From Flavobacterium granuli (lineage in GTDB: Bacteria > Bacteroidota > Bacteroidia > Flavobacteriales > Flavobacteriaceae), in contig NZ_FQWO01000008.1 of assembly GCF_900129705.1 (NCBI RefSeq), forward strand, positions 1 to 64,000: a stretch of DNA of 64,000 nt. Reading direction: 5' to 3'. The notes below the pieces were generated by a model, which saw nothing but the letters and a program-made list of their open reading frames with translations, searched no databases and was not told where the DNA came from. Below, one piece after another: positions 41,782 through 49,544 of this stretch. The first letter of the stretch is position 1. Each line of letters opens with the position of its first letter. Both the position numbers and the translations under genes were made by a program.

Positions 41782-42858
41782 ATGGTCACTATTCTCTATC
41801 CTTACCGCAATCGGGAACTAAGTCGTATCAAGCGTTCTTTAGATTCTTTGGCTAATCAAAAAGTTTTGAATTTTGAGGTTTTTTTTATTGATTATGGGTC
41901 GGATGAGGATATGGCACTGCAAGTTCAGGAGCTCGTTACGCATTATGATTTTATTTCCTATGAATATCTTTTTACATCGAATCAACCGTGGAATAAATGT
42001 AAAGCATTAAATTACGCTGTAAAAAAGACAGAGTCTGACTTTTGTTTTATTGCTGATGTGGATATAATTTTTCATCCGGAATTTTCAATCCTTTTAGAAA
42101 GGGAAAAGGATCTTAATACGGCTGTTTTTTTTAAAGTAGGTTTTCTTTCAGAAGAGGAGAGTATCAAAAATTGTGATTTTGAATCGTATAAAATAAATTT
42201 TTATAGTAATGAAGAAGCTACAGGAATGACTCTTTTTCCGGTTAGAAAACTTAAAGAAATTCGCGGTTTTGATGCATTTTTTCATTTTTGGGGAGCTGAG
42301 GATACAGATGTTCTTAATCGTTTGAAAAATCACGGTTGCAAAATCGAATTTTATGATGAAAATGTATTATTGCTTCACCAATGGCACCCTAATTATAGAC
42401 AAAGTGAAACTACTGTTTTAAATAAAGAAATCCAGCTAAGCGGAGTTGTAGAGCTTAATCATCAACATCTTAAATATAATTTGGAAAAAAGAATTGAAAG
42501 AGTAAATTTACAAGGATGGGGAGGCGTTATGAATGAATCTGATTATGAAGAATTATCCGGTTTGCCGACAATTAAACTTTCAAATGAAGTTAGCGAGATA
42601 GATCATTTCTTATTTGTGGAATTGTACCAGAAAAAAGAATGTTTTATAAGTGTTGAAATAAAAACACATCCTTTCTGTAGGACTTTTAAGCATAAAATTA
42701 AAAAAATATTTGGGAAAAAAGTTTCGGAATTTTATACTTTAAAAGAAGTGAATGATCTATTATTATTACATTTAGTTTCCTATTATCATCATTTACCCTA
42801 TATTTATAAAATAAGTGATAATCTTGAGAGTATTGAATTTAAAATAAAAAAAGACTAA
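41782..42858 (+). CDS. Family 2 glycosyltransferase with galactosyltransferase-like C-terminal motif
   Basis: A 358-residue protein starting M-V-T-I-L-Y-P-Y-R-N-R-E. It has I-A-D-V-D-I-I-F-H as the metal-binding region (about residue 92-98) and F-F-H-F-W-G-A-E-D-T-D-V-L-N-R-L, which matches the Glyco_transf_7C motif of the beta-1,4-galactosyltransferase-like group. A C-terminal extension of about 130 residues is unassigned. It is unit B of the A-B-A-B arrangement, whose first B copy is only a remnant. Confidence 0.85.
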   Translation: MVTILYPYRNRELSRIKRSLDSLANQKVLNFEVFFIDYGSDEDMALQVQELVTHYDFISYEYLFTSNQPWNKCKALNYAVKKTESDFCFIADVDIIFHPEFSILLEREKDLNTAVFFKVGFLSEEESIKNCDFESYKINFYSNEEATGMTLFPVRKLKEIRGFDAFFHFWGAEDTDVLNRLKNHGCKIEFYDENVLLLHQWHPNYRQSETTVLNKEIQLSGVVELNHQHLKYNLEKRIERVNLQGWGGVMNESDYEELSGLPTIKLSNEVSEIDHFLFVELYQKKECFISVEIKTHPFCRTFKHKIKKIFGKKVSEFYTLKEVNDLLLLHLVSYYHHLPYIYKISDNLESIEFKIKKD

Positions 42859-42861
42859 CTC

Positions 42862-43953
42862 ATGCCAAAAGTAATTCTGATTTCACAATTTCCTTTGCCT
42901 TATTTTAAAATAGGGAGTTGGACCAGGATGTATCAAAATTACTTGGGGGCGACTCATAAAATTGATTTTGTAGTCTGTAATCAGCCGGAAGTTTTATTGG
43001 ATAATGTAGATTACAAAATTGTTTCAGAAAGTTTTGTTTCAAAAATTAAAAAGAGAATTTTTAAAAATCAATATGAAGATTATTTTCAGGCTTTAGAGCA
43101 ATTGCTTAAAAAAAATCAAAAATACCTTATTCAGATTGTAGATAACTTTGGCATTGTGAAAGACTTAGATTCTTTTCTAAAACAAAAAAACTTACGCAAA
43201 AACTGTTATTTACAATTTTTCTACCACGGATTTCCTCCTTTTTATGAAAATTTCCAAAGTCGTTGTTTTTTTGAGACCATAGACGAAATGGTTTTGCTTA
43301 CCCATGATAGCTATTTTGCACATAAAAATTATTATACCGTTTTGCCGGTACGATTTTCAGTACTTCATAACGGAATTGATACTGATTTGTTTTTTCAAGT
43401 GGAAGCAGAAGAAAAGAGAAGTTTAAAACAACAACTTAATGTGGTTGATAAAAAAGTTTTCATTTGGTGTTCACAGGATCGACCTAAAAAAGGATTGCAT
43501 TTAGTTTTAGATACCTGGAAAAAAGTTTATTCTCAAAATAAGAATATTGTTTTGTGGGTTATTGGATCAGAATCTGATGTTTTGATTGAAGGAGTTATTT
43601 TTATGGGGAAAATTCCAAATAATGAACTGCCCAAATACTATCAAACAGCCGATTGCTATTTGTTTCCAACTTTATGCCATGAAGGTTTTGGATTGAGTTT
43701 AATCGAAGCTTTGCATTGTGGCTGTTATTGTATCGCTTCTGCGCTTGGAGGTGTACCGGAAGTTTTGCAGTATGGAAAATACGGGAAGTTAATTGATAAC
43801 CCTCATTTTGTTTCAGCTTGGGAGGAAGCAATTTTGGAGTTTTTAAACAAGCCCTTATCTTTTGAAAATGTTCCAACTACTTTATATAGTTCTGAAAGTT
43901 GGAATTCAGGGATGAATGAAATTATTGAAAAAGCTAAAAACAGATTGCAATAA
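42862..43953 (+). CDS. Family 4 glycosyltransferase
   Basis: A 363-residue GT-B protein. The central L-H-N-G-I-D-T-D-L-F and the donor-site segment H-E-G-F-G-L-S-L-I-E-A-L-H-C-G-C-Y-C-I-A-S (E-x7-E) are diagnostic. S-Q-D-R-P-K-K-G-L-H is the usual phosphate-contacting loop. It starts 3 bp after the previous gene and its stop shares a base with the next ATG (TAATG). Confidence 0.9.
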   Translation: MPKVILISQFPLPYFKIGSWTRMYQNYLGATHKIDFVVCNQPEVLLDNVDYKIVSESFVSKIKKRIFKNQYEDYFQALEQLLKKNQKYLIQIVDNFGIVKDLDSFLKQKNLRKNCYLQFFYHGFPPFYENFQSRCFFETIDEMVLLTHDSYFAHKNYYTVLPVRFSVLHNGIDTDLFFQVEAEEKRSLKQQLNVVDKKVFIWCSQDRPKKGLHLVLDTWKKVYSQNKNIVLWVIGSESDVLIEGVIFMGKIPNNELPKYYQTADCYLFPTLCHEGFGLSLIEALHCGCYCIASALGGVPEVLQYGKYGKLIDNPHFVSAWEEAILEFLNKPLSFENVPTTLYSSESWNSGMNEIIEKAKNRLQ

Positions 43954-44627
43954 TGAAAACCATTGCCATTATTCCTGCCCGAGGCGGATCAAAACGGATT
44001 CCGGAAAAGAACATCCAATTGTTTGGAGGATTGCCATTATTGGTACATTCCATCCAATATGCTCAAGCAAATGCCTCGATCATAGGAGATATTTTTGTTT
44101 CTACCAATGATGCAACGATAAAAAAAACTGCTTTGCAATTTGGAGCCAAGGTAATTGACAGGCCGGAAGAGTTGTCCGGAGATTTGGAACCTACAGTAAC
44201 TTCATTAAAGCATGTTTTGGAAACAATTGAATATGAAACAGAAAATGTGGTGTTGTTGCAACCCACGAATCCATTGCGACCGATAAAGCTGTTGCAGGAG
44301 GCTTTTGAAATTTATCAGGCAGAAAACAGCGATAGTTTGTTTACTGTTAGCAGGAATTATCAGAAGTTTGGGAAGATTTTAAACGATCAATTCTTGCCTT
44401 TTAACTATGAAATTGGTCAACGCAGTCAGGATTTAGAGCCGTTGTTTTTTGAAAATGGCTTGTTGTATATCACAAAAGCTAAACTTATTTTGGAGAACAT
44501 AATAATCAGCAAGAGTGCGTTCCCATTGGTGATGAATCATGTTTTTGGTCAGGTAGATATCGATACCCAAGAGGATTTGGATTATGCGGAGTATTTATTC
44601 AAAAAAACAATAAAGTATGAAAATTAA
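43953..44627 (+). CDS. CMP-nonulosonate synthetase (NeuA/acylneuraminate cytidylyltransferase family)
   Basis: A 224-residue cytidylyltransferase. The nucleotide loop I-I-P-A-R-G-G-S-K-R-I-P-E-K-N-I at residues 5-20 is characteristic, followed by V-S-T-N-D, L-L-Q-P-T-N-P-L-R-P and V-D-I-D-T-Q-E-D-L near the C-terminus. Family members activate sialic, legionaminic or pseudaminic acids as CMP sugars. No nonulosonate-forming enzymes are intact nearby; only a C-terminal neuB fragment lies 0.6 kb downstream. It may therefore be an orphan served by genes elsewhere, or a leftover. Lengthwise it appears complete. Confidence 0.85.
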   Translation: MKTIAIIPARGGSKRIPEKNIQLFGGLPLLVHSIQYAQANASIIGDIFVSTNDATIKKTALQFGAKVIDRPEELSGDLEPTVTSLKHVLETIEYETENVVLLQPTNPLRPIKLLQEAFEIYQAENSDSLFTVSRNYQKFGKILNDQFLPFNYEIGQRSQDLEPLFFENGLLYITKAKLILENIIISKSAFPLVMNHVFGQVDIDTQEDLDYAEYLFKKTIKYEN

Positions 44628-45261
44628 AAAACTTGCTGTAGATAATTATAAATTTTTCTCTTCTTTAGAAGGGAGTGATTATATTGCCAGCGAATTTGCA
44701 TTAGAAACATTGTTAAAATTAGTTACTGTATTTAAAATTAAAAAGATATTAGAAATAGGTTTAGGAATTGGATCAATCTCTGACACAATTTTAAAATTAG
44801 AACAAAAAAATAATTTAAAAATTGATTATTTTGGAACAGAAATGAATCAATTTTGTTTAGATGCATTGCAAAAAAATGTATTTTACTTTGAAAAAATAAA
44901 CCTCTTTTCTGAAATTAAAGATATTCAAAACGAAAAATTCGATTTGATCATCATTGATGGTTCTGACGATAGTTTAAATTTTATTGAGCAAAAAGCTGAA
45001 AAAAAAACTATTTTTTTTGTAGAAGGGGATAGAAAAAGCCAAACACAGAAAATTTTAGATATCTTTCCAAATCACTTATATGTTAATGTTATTACTTTAA
45101 AAAAGAACCCGTCATATGTAAATGAGGGAAGAAATTCAAATGCATATGTGGGTGGGGGGCAGTTAATTTTTGCAAATCCAACTATAAAAATGAGAATTTA
45201 TTGGTTTAATGAAAAAGCTGCTACTTTTATTAAGAGAAAAATTAGGATATGGAGCAAATAA
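44617..45261 (+). CDS. Class I SAM-dependent methyltransferase-like protein
   Basis: A 214-residue protein with I-L-E-I-G-L-G-I-G-S-I-S near residue 45-56 (SAM-binding glycine loop), an acidic G-T-E-M-N-Q end of strand 2, and F-D-L-I-I-I-D-G-S-D at about 108-117. The overall pattern is that of a Rossmann-fold methyltransferase, possibly acting on a sugar. The start overlaps the upstream gene by 11 bp, while the final 53 bp overlap the frame of the neuB fragment, so a rearrangement may have shaped its C-terminus. Confidence 0.72.
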   Translation: MKIKKLAVDNYKFFSSLEGSDYIASEFALETLLKLVTVFKIKKILEIGLGIGSISDTILKLEQKNNLKIDYFGTEMNQFCLDALQKNVFYFEKINLFSEIKDIQNEKFDLIIIDGSDDSLNFIEQKAEKKTIFFVEGDRKSQTQKILDIFPNHLYVNVITLKKNPSYVNEGRNSNAYVGGGQLIFANPTIKMRIYWFNEKAATFIKRKIRIWSK

Positions 45262-45454
45262 TTTTTTTGCTTTTGCGACGGTTTGTGCTATTGCCGATAT
45301 AAAAAAGGGAGGAGTATTCACGAAAGAAAATATTTGGGTAAAACGCCCGGGAACAGGTAAAATTTTAGCGGAGCATTTTAATGATTTAATTGGAAAAACG
45401 GCTGCTAGAGACATTGATAATGATGAACAATTAGATTTTTCTGATTTTGAATAG
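45209..45454 (+). pseudogene. NeuB-type nonulosonate synthase remnant (SAF domain only)
   Basis: The open frame covers 81 codons; homology begins around 45255. The last about 55 residues (A-I-A-D-I-K-K-G-G-V-F-T-K-E-N-I, V-K-R-P-G-T-G, L-I-G-K-T-A-A-R-D-I) match the C-terminal SAF (antifreeze-like) domain of NeuB/LegI/PseI synthases. The whole catalytic TIM-barrel of about 280 residues is missing. The first part of the frame is merely the out-of-frame end of the methyltransferase gene. A free-standing SAF protein is possible, but remnant status fits the neighbouring CMP-nonulosonate synthetase better. Confidence 0.78.
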
Positions 45455-45480
45455 TAAATTTATAAAAATAAAGTTTAATT

Positions 45481-46290
45481 ATGTTATTTAAAAAGATAGC
45501 AGTTTCTTTATTAAAGAAAAATAAAAAAACAAATTATATATTAAAAAAGGTAAGGGTTGGCAAAAGTATTTTAGAGGATGAATGTTTTAAAAAAACAGTG
45601 GCTCTTTCTAAAAAAGAAATAAATAAAAGTCCATCTCGATCAGAAATTATTAACTTTTTGATGTCGTTGACAGATTCTGAAAATTATTTAGAAATAGGAG
45701 TAAGGAATCCTAAAAGTAATTTTTTAAAAATTAAATGTAATAACAAATACTCTGTAGATCCGGGATTAGAATCAGAAAAAAATGTTGCAGATTTTGCGGT
45801 AACATCAGATGTTTTTTTTGAACTTTTAGAACAAAACAAGTTAAATAAAATCAATAGTGATATAAAATTTGATGTCATCTTTATTGATGGATTGCATTTG
45901 TCTTTTCAAGTTGAAAAAGATATTCTTAATAGTTTGAAATATATTAAGGATGATGGATTTATAGTTTTGCACGATTGTAATCCGCCAACAGAATATCACC
46001 AAAGAGAGAATTATTATTATAGAAATTCTCCAGCAGGTATTTTATGGAACGGAACTACTTGGAAAGCTTTTTATAAATTTAGGCATTATAAAAGTTTAAA
46101 ATCAATATGTTTTGATACTGATTGGGGCGTTGGGGTTTTTAGCAGAAATGATCTTCCTTTATTCAACCATTTAGATGAAATGAAGAATGAATTTTATGAA
46201 TTCGATATTCTAGATGAAAATAGAAGTAAATTTCTAAATTTAAATTCTTTTGATAATTGGGTTAAATTAATTGAAAAGAATAGAAGTTAG
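45481..46290 (+). CDS. Class I methyltransferase (Methyltransf_24-like)
   Basis: A 269-residue protein with Y-L-E-I-G-V-R-N-P-K as an altered SAM loop near residue 70, V-D-P-G, and F-D-V-I-F-I-D-G-L-H near residue 130, then D-D-G-F-I-V-L-H-D-C-N-P-P, the usual pattern of Methyltransf_24 proteins in polysaccharide loci. The likely substrate is a sugar or sugar-linked group, but this is inferred from context. It follows the neuB fragment by 26 bp. Confidence 0.8.
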   Translation: MLFKKIAVSLLKKNKKTNYILKKVRVGKSILEDECFKKTVALSKKEINKSPSRSEIINFLMSLTDSENYLEIGVRNPKSNFLKIKCNNKYSVDPGLESEKNVADFAVTSDVFFELLEQNKLNKINSDIKFDVIFIDGLHLSFQVEKDILNSLKYIKDDGFIVLHDCNPPTEYHQRENYYYRNSPAGILWNGTTWKAFYKFRHYKSLKSICFDTDWGVGVFSRNDLPLFNHLDEMKNEFYEFDILDENRSKFLNLNSFDNWVKLIEKNRS

Positions 46291-46313
46291 GTTTAATAAA
46301 TATTCTGTTAATT

Positions 46314-47099
46314 ATGAATAAAATCTCTGTTGTAATCAGAAATAAAAACCAAGCTGAAGCACTTGAATTTTTACTTAAAAATTTAACTGAACGCTACCAC
46401 GAAGATATTGATGAAATAATTGTTATAGATAATATTTCTAATGACAATAGTGAGCAAGTGGTTAATAAGTACGGAGCAAAACTAGTGCAAATCAAGAAAT
46501 TCAGTTATGGAGTCAGTGCTAATTTAGCAGCTGAAAGTGCATCAAATGAAATTGTTGTTATTTTTAGCTCTCATGCTTATCCGGTTAGTCATGATTTTTT
46601 TAAATTAATAAGTAAGAAATTTGAAGAAAATATTAATTTGGCAGGTCTAAGATGTTTGCACAATAAGAATGATTTTAGAAATTATATTAATAATATTTCT
46701 TCAAGAACAGACCCAAATAAATCTGGTTTGATTTTTTGCGGTTCAGCTTTTAGCAAAAAGATTTGGGAATTGCATAAGTTTAAAGACGATATACAAACAA
46801 TGGAGGACAAGGAATGGTCCTTGAGAGTTATAAAGAATGGTTTTGATATCGATTTTTCCGCTTCCATTTTTTGTTATGATATTGTTAGAGATCACAAACA
46901 GATTTTTTTTAGATTTAAAAATGAAGTAATAGGAGGATATCAACTTTGGCATACTCAATATAGTTATAAAAGAGCAATAAAGGGTTTGATAGGAACAATT
47001 TTTAAACTATTTAAAACTTTTTTAATAGAGTTATATTTTGCTTTTAAGAGATTTTTTTTTCTATTAAGATTCTTATCTAATAAGCCTGAAAAATTTTAG
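46314..47099 (+). CDS. Family 2 glycosyltransferase
   Basis: A 261-residue GT2 protein starting K-I-S-V-V-I-R-N-K-N-Q-A-E, with V-I-D-N-I-S-N-D-N-S and the late M-E-D-K-E-W-S-L-R-V motif that often carries the catalytic acidic residue (E-D). The usual DxD site is replaced by I-F-S-S-H-A, which is common in rhamnosyltransferase-like GT2 proteins. The C-terminus is amphipathic and aromatic, suited to membrane association. It is the last gene before the transposase region. Confidence 0.8.
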   Translation: MNKISVVIRNKNQAEALEFLLKNLTERYHEDIDEIIVIDNISNDNSEQVVNKYGAKLVQIKKFSYGVSANLAAESASNEIVVIFSSHAYPVSHDFFKLISKKFEENINLAGLRCLHNKNDFRNYINNISSRTDPNKSGLIFCGSAFSKKIWELHKFKDDIQTMEDKEWSLRVIKNGFDIDFSASIFCYDIVRDHKQIFFRFKNEVIGGYQLWHTQYSYKRAIKGLIGTIFKLFKTFLIELYFAFKRFFFLLRFLSNKPEKF

Positions 47100-47248
47100 T
47101 GAATAGAAAAAAAATACTATTTTCTTAGCAGTAGCCGTGTGATTTTGGGTAAGGCGACAGCGCAACATTATTTTTGGAATCTCTCCAAAGAGAAGAAATT
47201 TGGCAAATAGATCATCAGAAACGGTTTAGCGATAGTTGATTTTATTAG

Positions 47249-47297
47249 CTTTTTTCAACCCTTTCAGAGTTCAAAACTCTGAAAGGGTTGAAAAAAG
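47249..47297. repeat. Perfect 23-bp palindrome left of the RAYT gene
   Basis: The arms run 47249-47271 and 47275-47297 around the loop CAA; the inner core is AACCCTTTCAGAGTT / AACTCTGAAAGGGTT. The same core occurs at 47988-48020, where the loop is TTG, so the two copies are inverted with respect to each other. REP-associated transposases act on such hairpins. Confidence 0.93.
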
Positions 47298-47347
47298 AGT
47301 TGAAATGAAAAAGAGTTGTTGAATAAGTTACATTAAAAAGAATTTTT

Positions 47348-47983
47348 ATGCAAAACGAAAAGTATAAAAAAGAACCTCTAGCTCACGGAAACTACTACCA
47401 CATTTATAATCGGGGTAATAATGGAATTGATGTTTTTTTTGAAAATGGGAATTATGACTATTTTTTAAAGTTATATCATCAGTATATATACCCCATAGCC
47501 GAGACTTTTGCATGGTGCTTAATGAAAAATCATTTCCATTTTTTGGTTTATATTCGTAATGAAAATGAAGTTTTGGTTGATTCACTGCAATATTCCACTG
47601 TTGAAAAGCCAAAGGTACTGGATGCTTCAAGACAATTTGGACATTTGTTTAATGCTTATACACAAGCCATCAATAAAAAACATTCAAGAACGGGAAGTTT
47701 ATTCGAAAAGCCTTTTGAAAGAAAGCTTGTCACTTCCGAGAAGTATTTGCAAAATTTAATTTGTTACATACATAATAATCCTGTTCACCATGGATTTACA
47801 AAAACAGCGGCTGAGTATCCTTGGTCTTCCTACGACACTATACTTTCGGGTAAAACTACTAAATTAAAAAGAGAAGCTGTTATTGAGATTTATGGAACCA
47901 AAGAAAATTTTATAGATTGCCATAATGAAGAACAGGACTTTAGGGAGATTTCTGAAGTTTTAATTGATTTAGGCGGTTGCTAA
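47348..47983 (+). CDS. REP-associated tyrosine transposase (RAYT, Y1/IS200-like HUH enzyme)
   Basis: A 211-residue Y1 transposase. The HUH metal motif is H62-F-H64 in K-N-H-F-H-F-L, and the nucleophile is probably Y139 in I-C-Y-I-H-N-N-P-V-H-H-G, the typical RAYT signature. The N-terminal H-I-Y-N-R-G and the end P-W-S-S-Y also match. Such enzymes cut and rejoin single-stranded DNA at palindromic REP elements; many are single-copy domesticated genes. Here it is bracketed by inverted copies of a palindrome, which supports a working or recent element. It separates two groups of polysaccharide genes. Confidence 0.92.
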   Translation: MQNEKYKKEPLAHGNYYHIYNRGNNGIDVFFENGNYDYFLKLYHQYIYPIAETFAWCLMKNHFHFLVYIRNENEVLVDSLQYSTVEKPKVLDASRQFGHLFNAYTQAINKKHSRTGSLFEKPFERKLVTSEKYLQNLICYIHNNPVHHGFTKTAAEYPWSSYDTILSGKTTKLKREAVIEIYGTKENFIDCHNEEQDFREISEVLIDLGGC

Positions 47984-47987
47984 CCCG

Positions 47988-48020
47988 AACCCTTTCAGAG
48001 TTTTGAACTCTGAAAGGGTT
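47988..48020. repeat. 15-bp palindrome right of the RAYT gene
   Basis: AACCCTTTCAGAGTT (47988-48002), loop TTG, AACTCTGAAAGGGTT (48006-48020). It starts 5 bp after the transposase stop and is the reverse complement of the left copy, including the loop. Confidence 0.93.
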
Positions 48021-48062
48021 GAAAAAAGAGGTTAACTGGATTGGAACTTAAAAAAAAGTAAA

Positions 48063-49460
48063 TTGACACCAAAGCATAAAATTTTCATATTACTTCCAGA
48101 CGGAATTGGCTTACGGAATTTTGCTTTTTCCAATTTTTACAAAATTGGAAAAGAGAAAAATTTTGAAATTATTTATTGGAACAACACTCCATTCCAACTG
48201 TCAGAATTGGGTTTTGACGAACTTAAAATCAAGAAAGCGAAGACGCATCCGCTAACTGATATTTTTAAAAATGTGCGAAAAAAAATTGAGCTTCATTTGA
48301 ATGTTCAAAAACACAATGATACCGTGTACCATTCCTATCGTTTTCCTGATTCTTATAAAACCATAAAAGGGAGTATAAAAAATTGTGCAATAAACACAAT
48401 TACAGCTTTCTATTCTACTGAGAAAGGACTGAAAAAAATCAGAGGATATATTAAGGACAACGAAAGAACGACCCAGTATTATAAAGAAAGTAAAAAAACA
48501 TTAAAACAGCATAGGCCCGCAATGGTTTTTTGTACAAACCAAAGACCGGCTCTGGGAATAGCTCCTATTTTGGCCGCGCAAGATTTAGGAATTCCAACCG
48601 CAACTTTTATTTTCTCTTGGGATAATTTGCCTAAGGCTACGATGATTTTGGAGACAGATTATTATTTTGTATGGAGTGATTCTATGAAAAATGAATTGCA
48701 ATTTTATTATCCTTATATTGATGAAAAACAGATTTTTGTGACAGGAACACCTCAGTTTGAAAATCATTTCAATAATAGTAATTTGCTGTCCAGGGCAGAG
48801 TTTTTTAATCAGTACGATTTAGATTTAAATCTAAGATATATTTGCTATTCAGGAGATGATAGCACCACTTGTCCTGACGATGCGTATTATCTGGAAGATT
48901 TAGTCCTGGCGGTGAAACAATTAAACGAAAAAGGTTTTCAGCTCGGAATTATCTTCAGGAGATGTCCTGTGGATTTTTCCAATAGGTTTGATTGGGTTCT
49001 GGAAAAATATAAGAATGTTATTGTCCCCCTTGACCCAAAATGGGACCGGATAGGAAAAGAATGGAATACAATGCTGCCCACTGCAGCCGATTTAATCTTG
49101 CAAACCAACACGATTGCCCATACTGAAATGGTGGTGAATCTAGGATCGTCTATGGTTTTTGATTATGTAGCTCATAATAAACCATGCGCTTTTATTAATT
49201 ATGATGTAAAAAATAAAACCCAAAAAAATTGGTCTGTAAAAAAGATTTACAACTATGTGCATTTTCGTTCTATGCCTTCTCCAAAAGCAGTTTTATGGTT
49301 GAATTCGCCTGATGAAATCGCTTCGGAAATCGAATCAGCTCTTAGAGACTCACGATTAACGGTCTGCGATGCTGCAGATTGGTTTAAGGTGATCAATCAA
49401 CATCCGGCCAAATTGGCATCAGAAAGGATTTGGAAAAGCATACAGGCAATAATTTCTTAA
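48063..49460 (+). CDS. Putative GT-B glycosyltransferase, subfamily unclear
   Basis: A 465-residue protein from a TTG at 48063 (no nearby in-frame ATG). It begins F-I-L-L-P-D-G-I-G-L-R-N-F, contains F-C-T-N-Q-R-P-A-L-G and F-S-W-D-N-L-P-K, followed by V-T-G-T-P-Q-F-E and a late V-N-L-G-S-S-M-V-F-D-Y region that could bind a nucleotide sugar. This layout resembles GT-B proteins of Bacteroidota surface-glycan loci that are usually named only as UDP-glycosyltransferase-like. A glycerophosphotransferase-like role is possible. No membrane span is obvious. Confidence 0.7.
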   Translation: MTPKHKIFILLPDGIGLRNFAFSNFYKIGKEKNFEIIYWNNTPFQLSELGFDELKIKKAKTHPLTDIFKNVRKKIELHLNVQKHNDTVYHSYRFPDSYKTIKGSIKNCAINTITAFYSTEKGLKKIRGYIKDNERTTQYYKESKKTLKQHRPAMVFCTNQRPALGIAPILAAQDLGIPTATFIFSWDNLPKATMILETDYYFVWSDSMKNELQFYYPYIDEKQIFVTGTPQFENHFNNSNLLSRAEFFNQYDLDLNLRYICYSGDDSTTCPDDAYYLEDLVLAVKQLNEKGFQLGIIFRRCPVDFSNRFDWVLEKYKNVIVPLDPKWDRIGKEWNTMLPTAADLILQTNTIAHTEMVVNLGSSMVFDYVAHNKPCAFINYDVKNKTQKNWSVKKIYNYVHFRSMPSPKAVLWLNSPDEIASEIESALRDSRLTVCDAADWFKVINQHPAKLASERIWKSIQAIIS

Positions 49461-49544
49461 AAAACAGTATTTTTGACCCCTTAAAATTTGACAATTCCAA
49501 CAAGCAGGAACTGGCAGCAATACTATTAATACTATTTAAAACTT

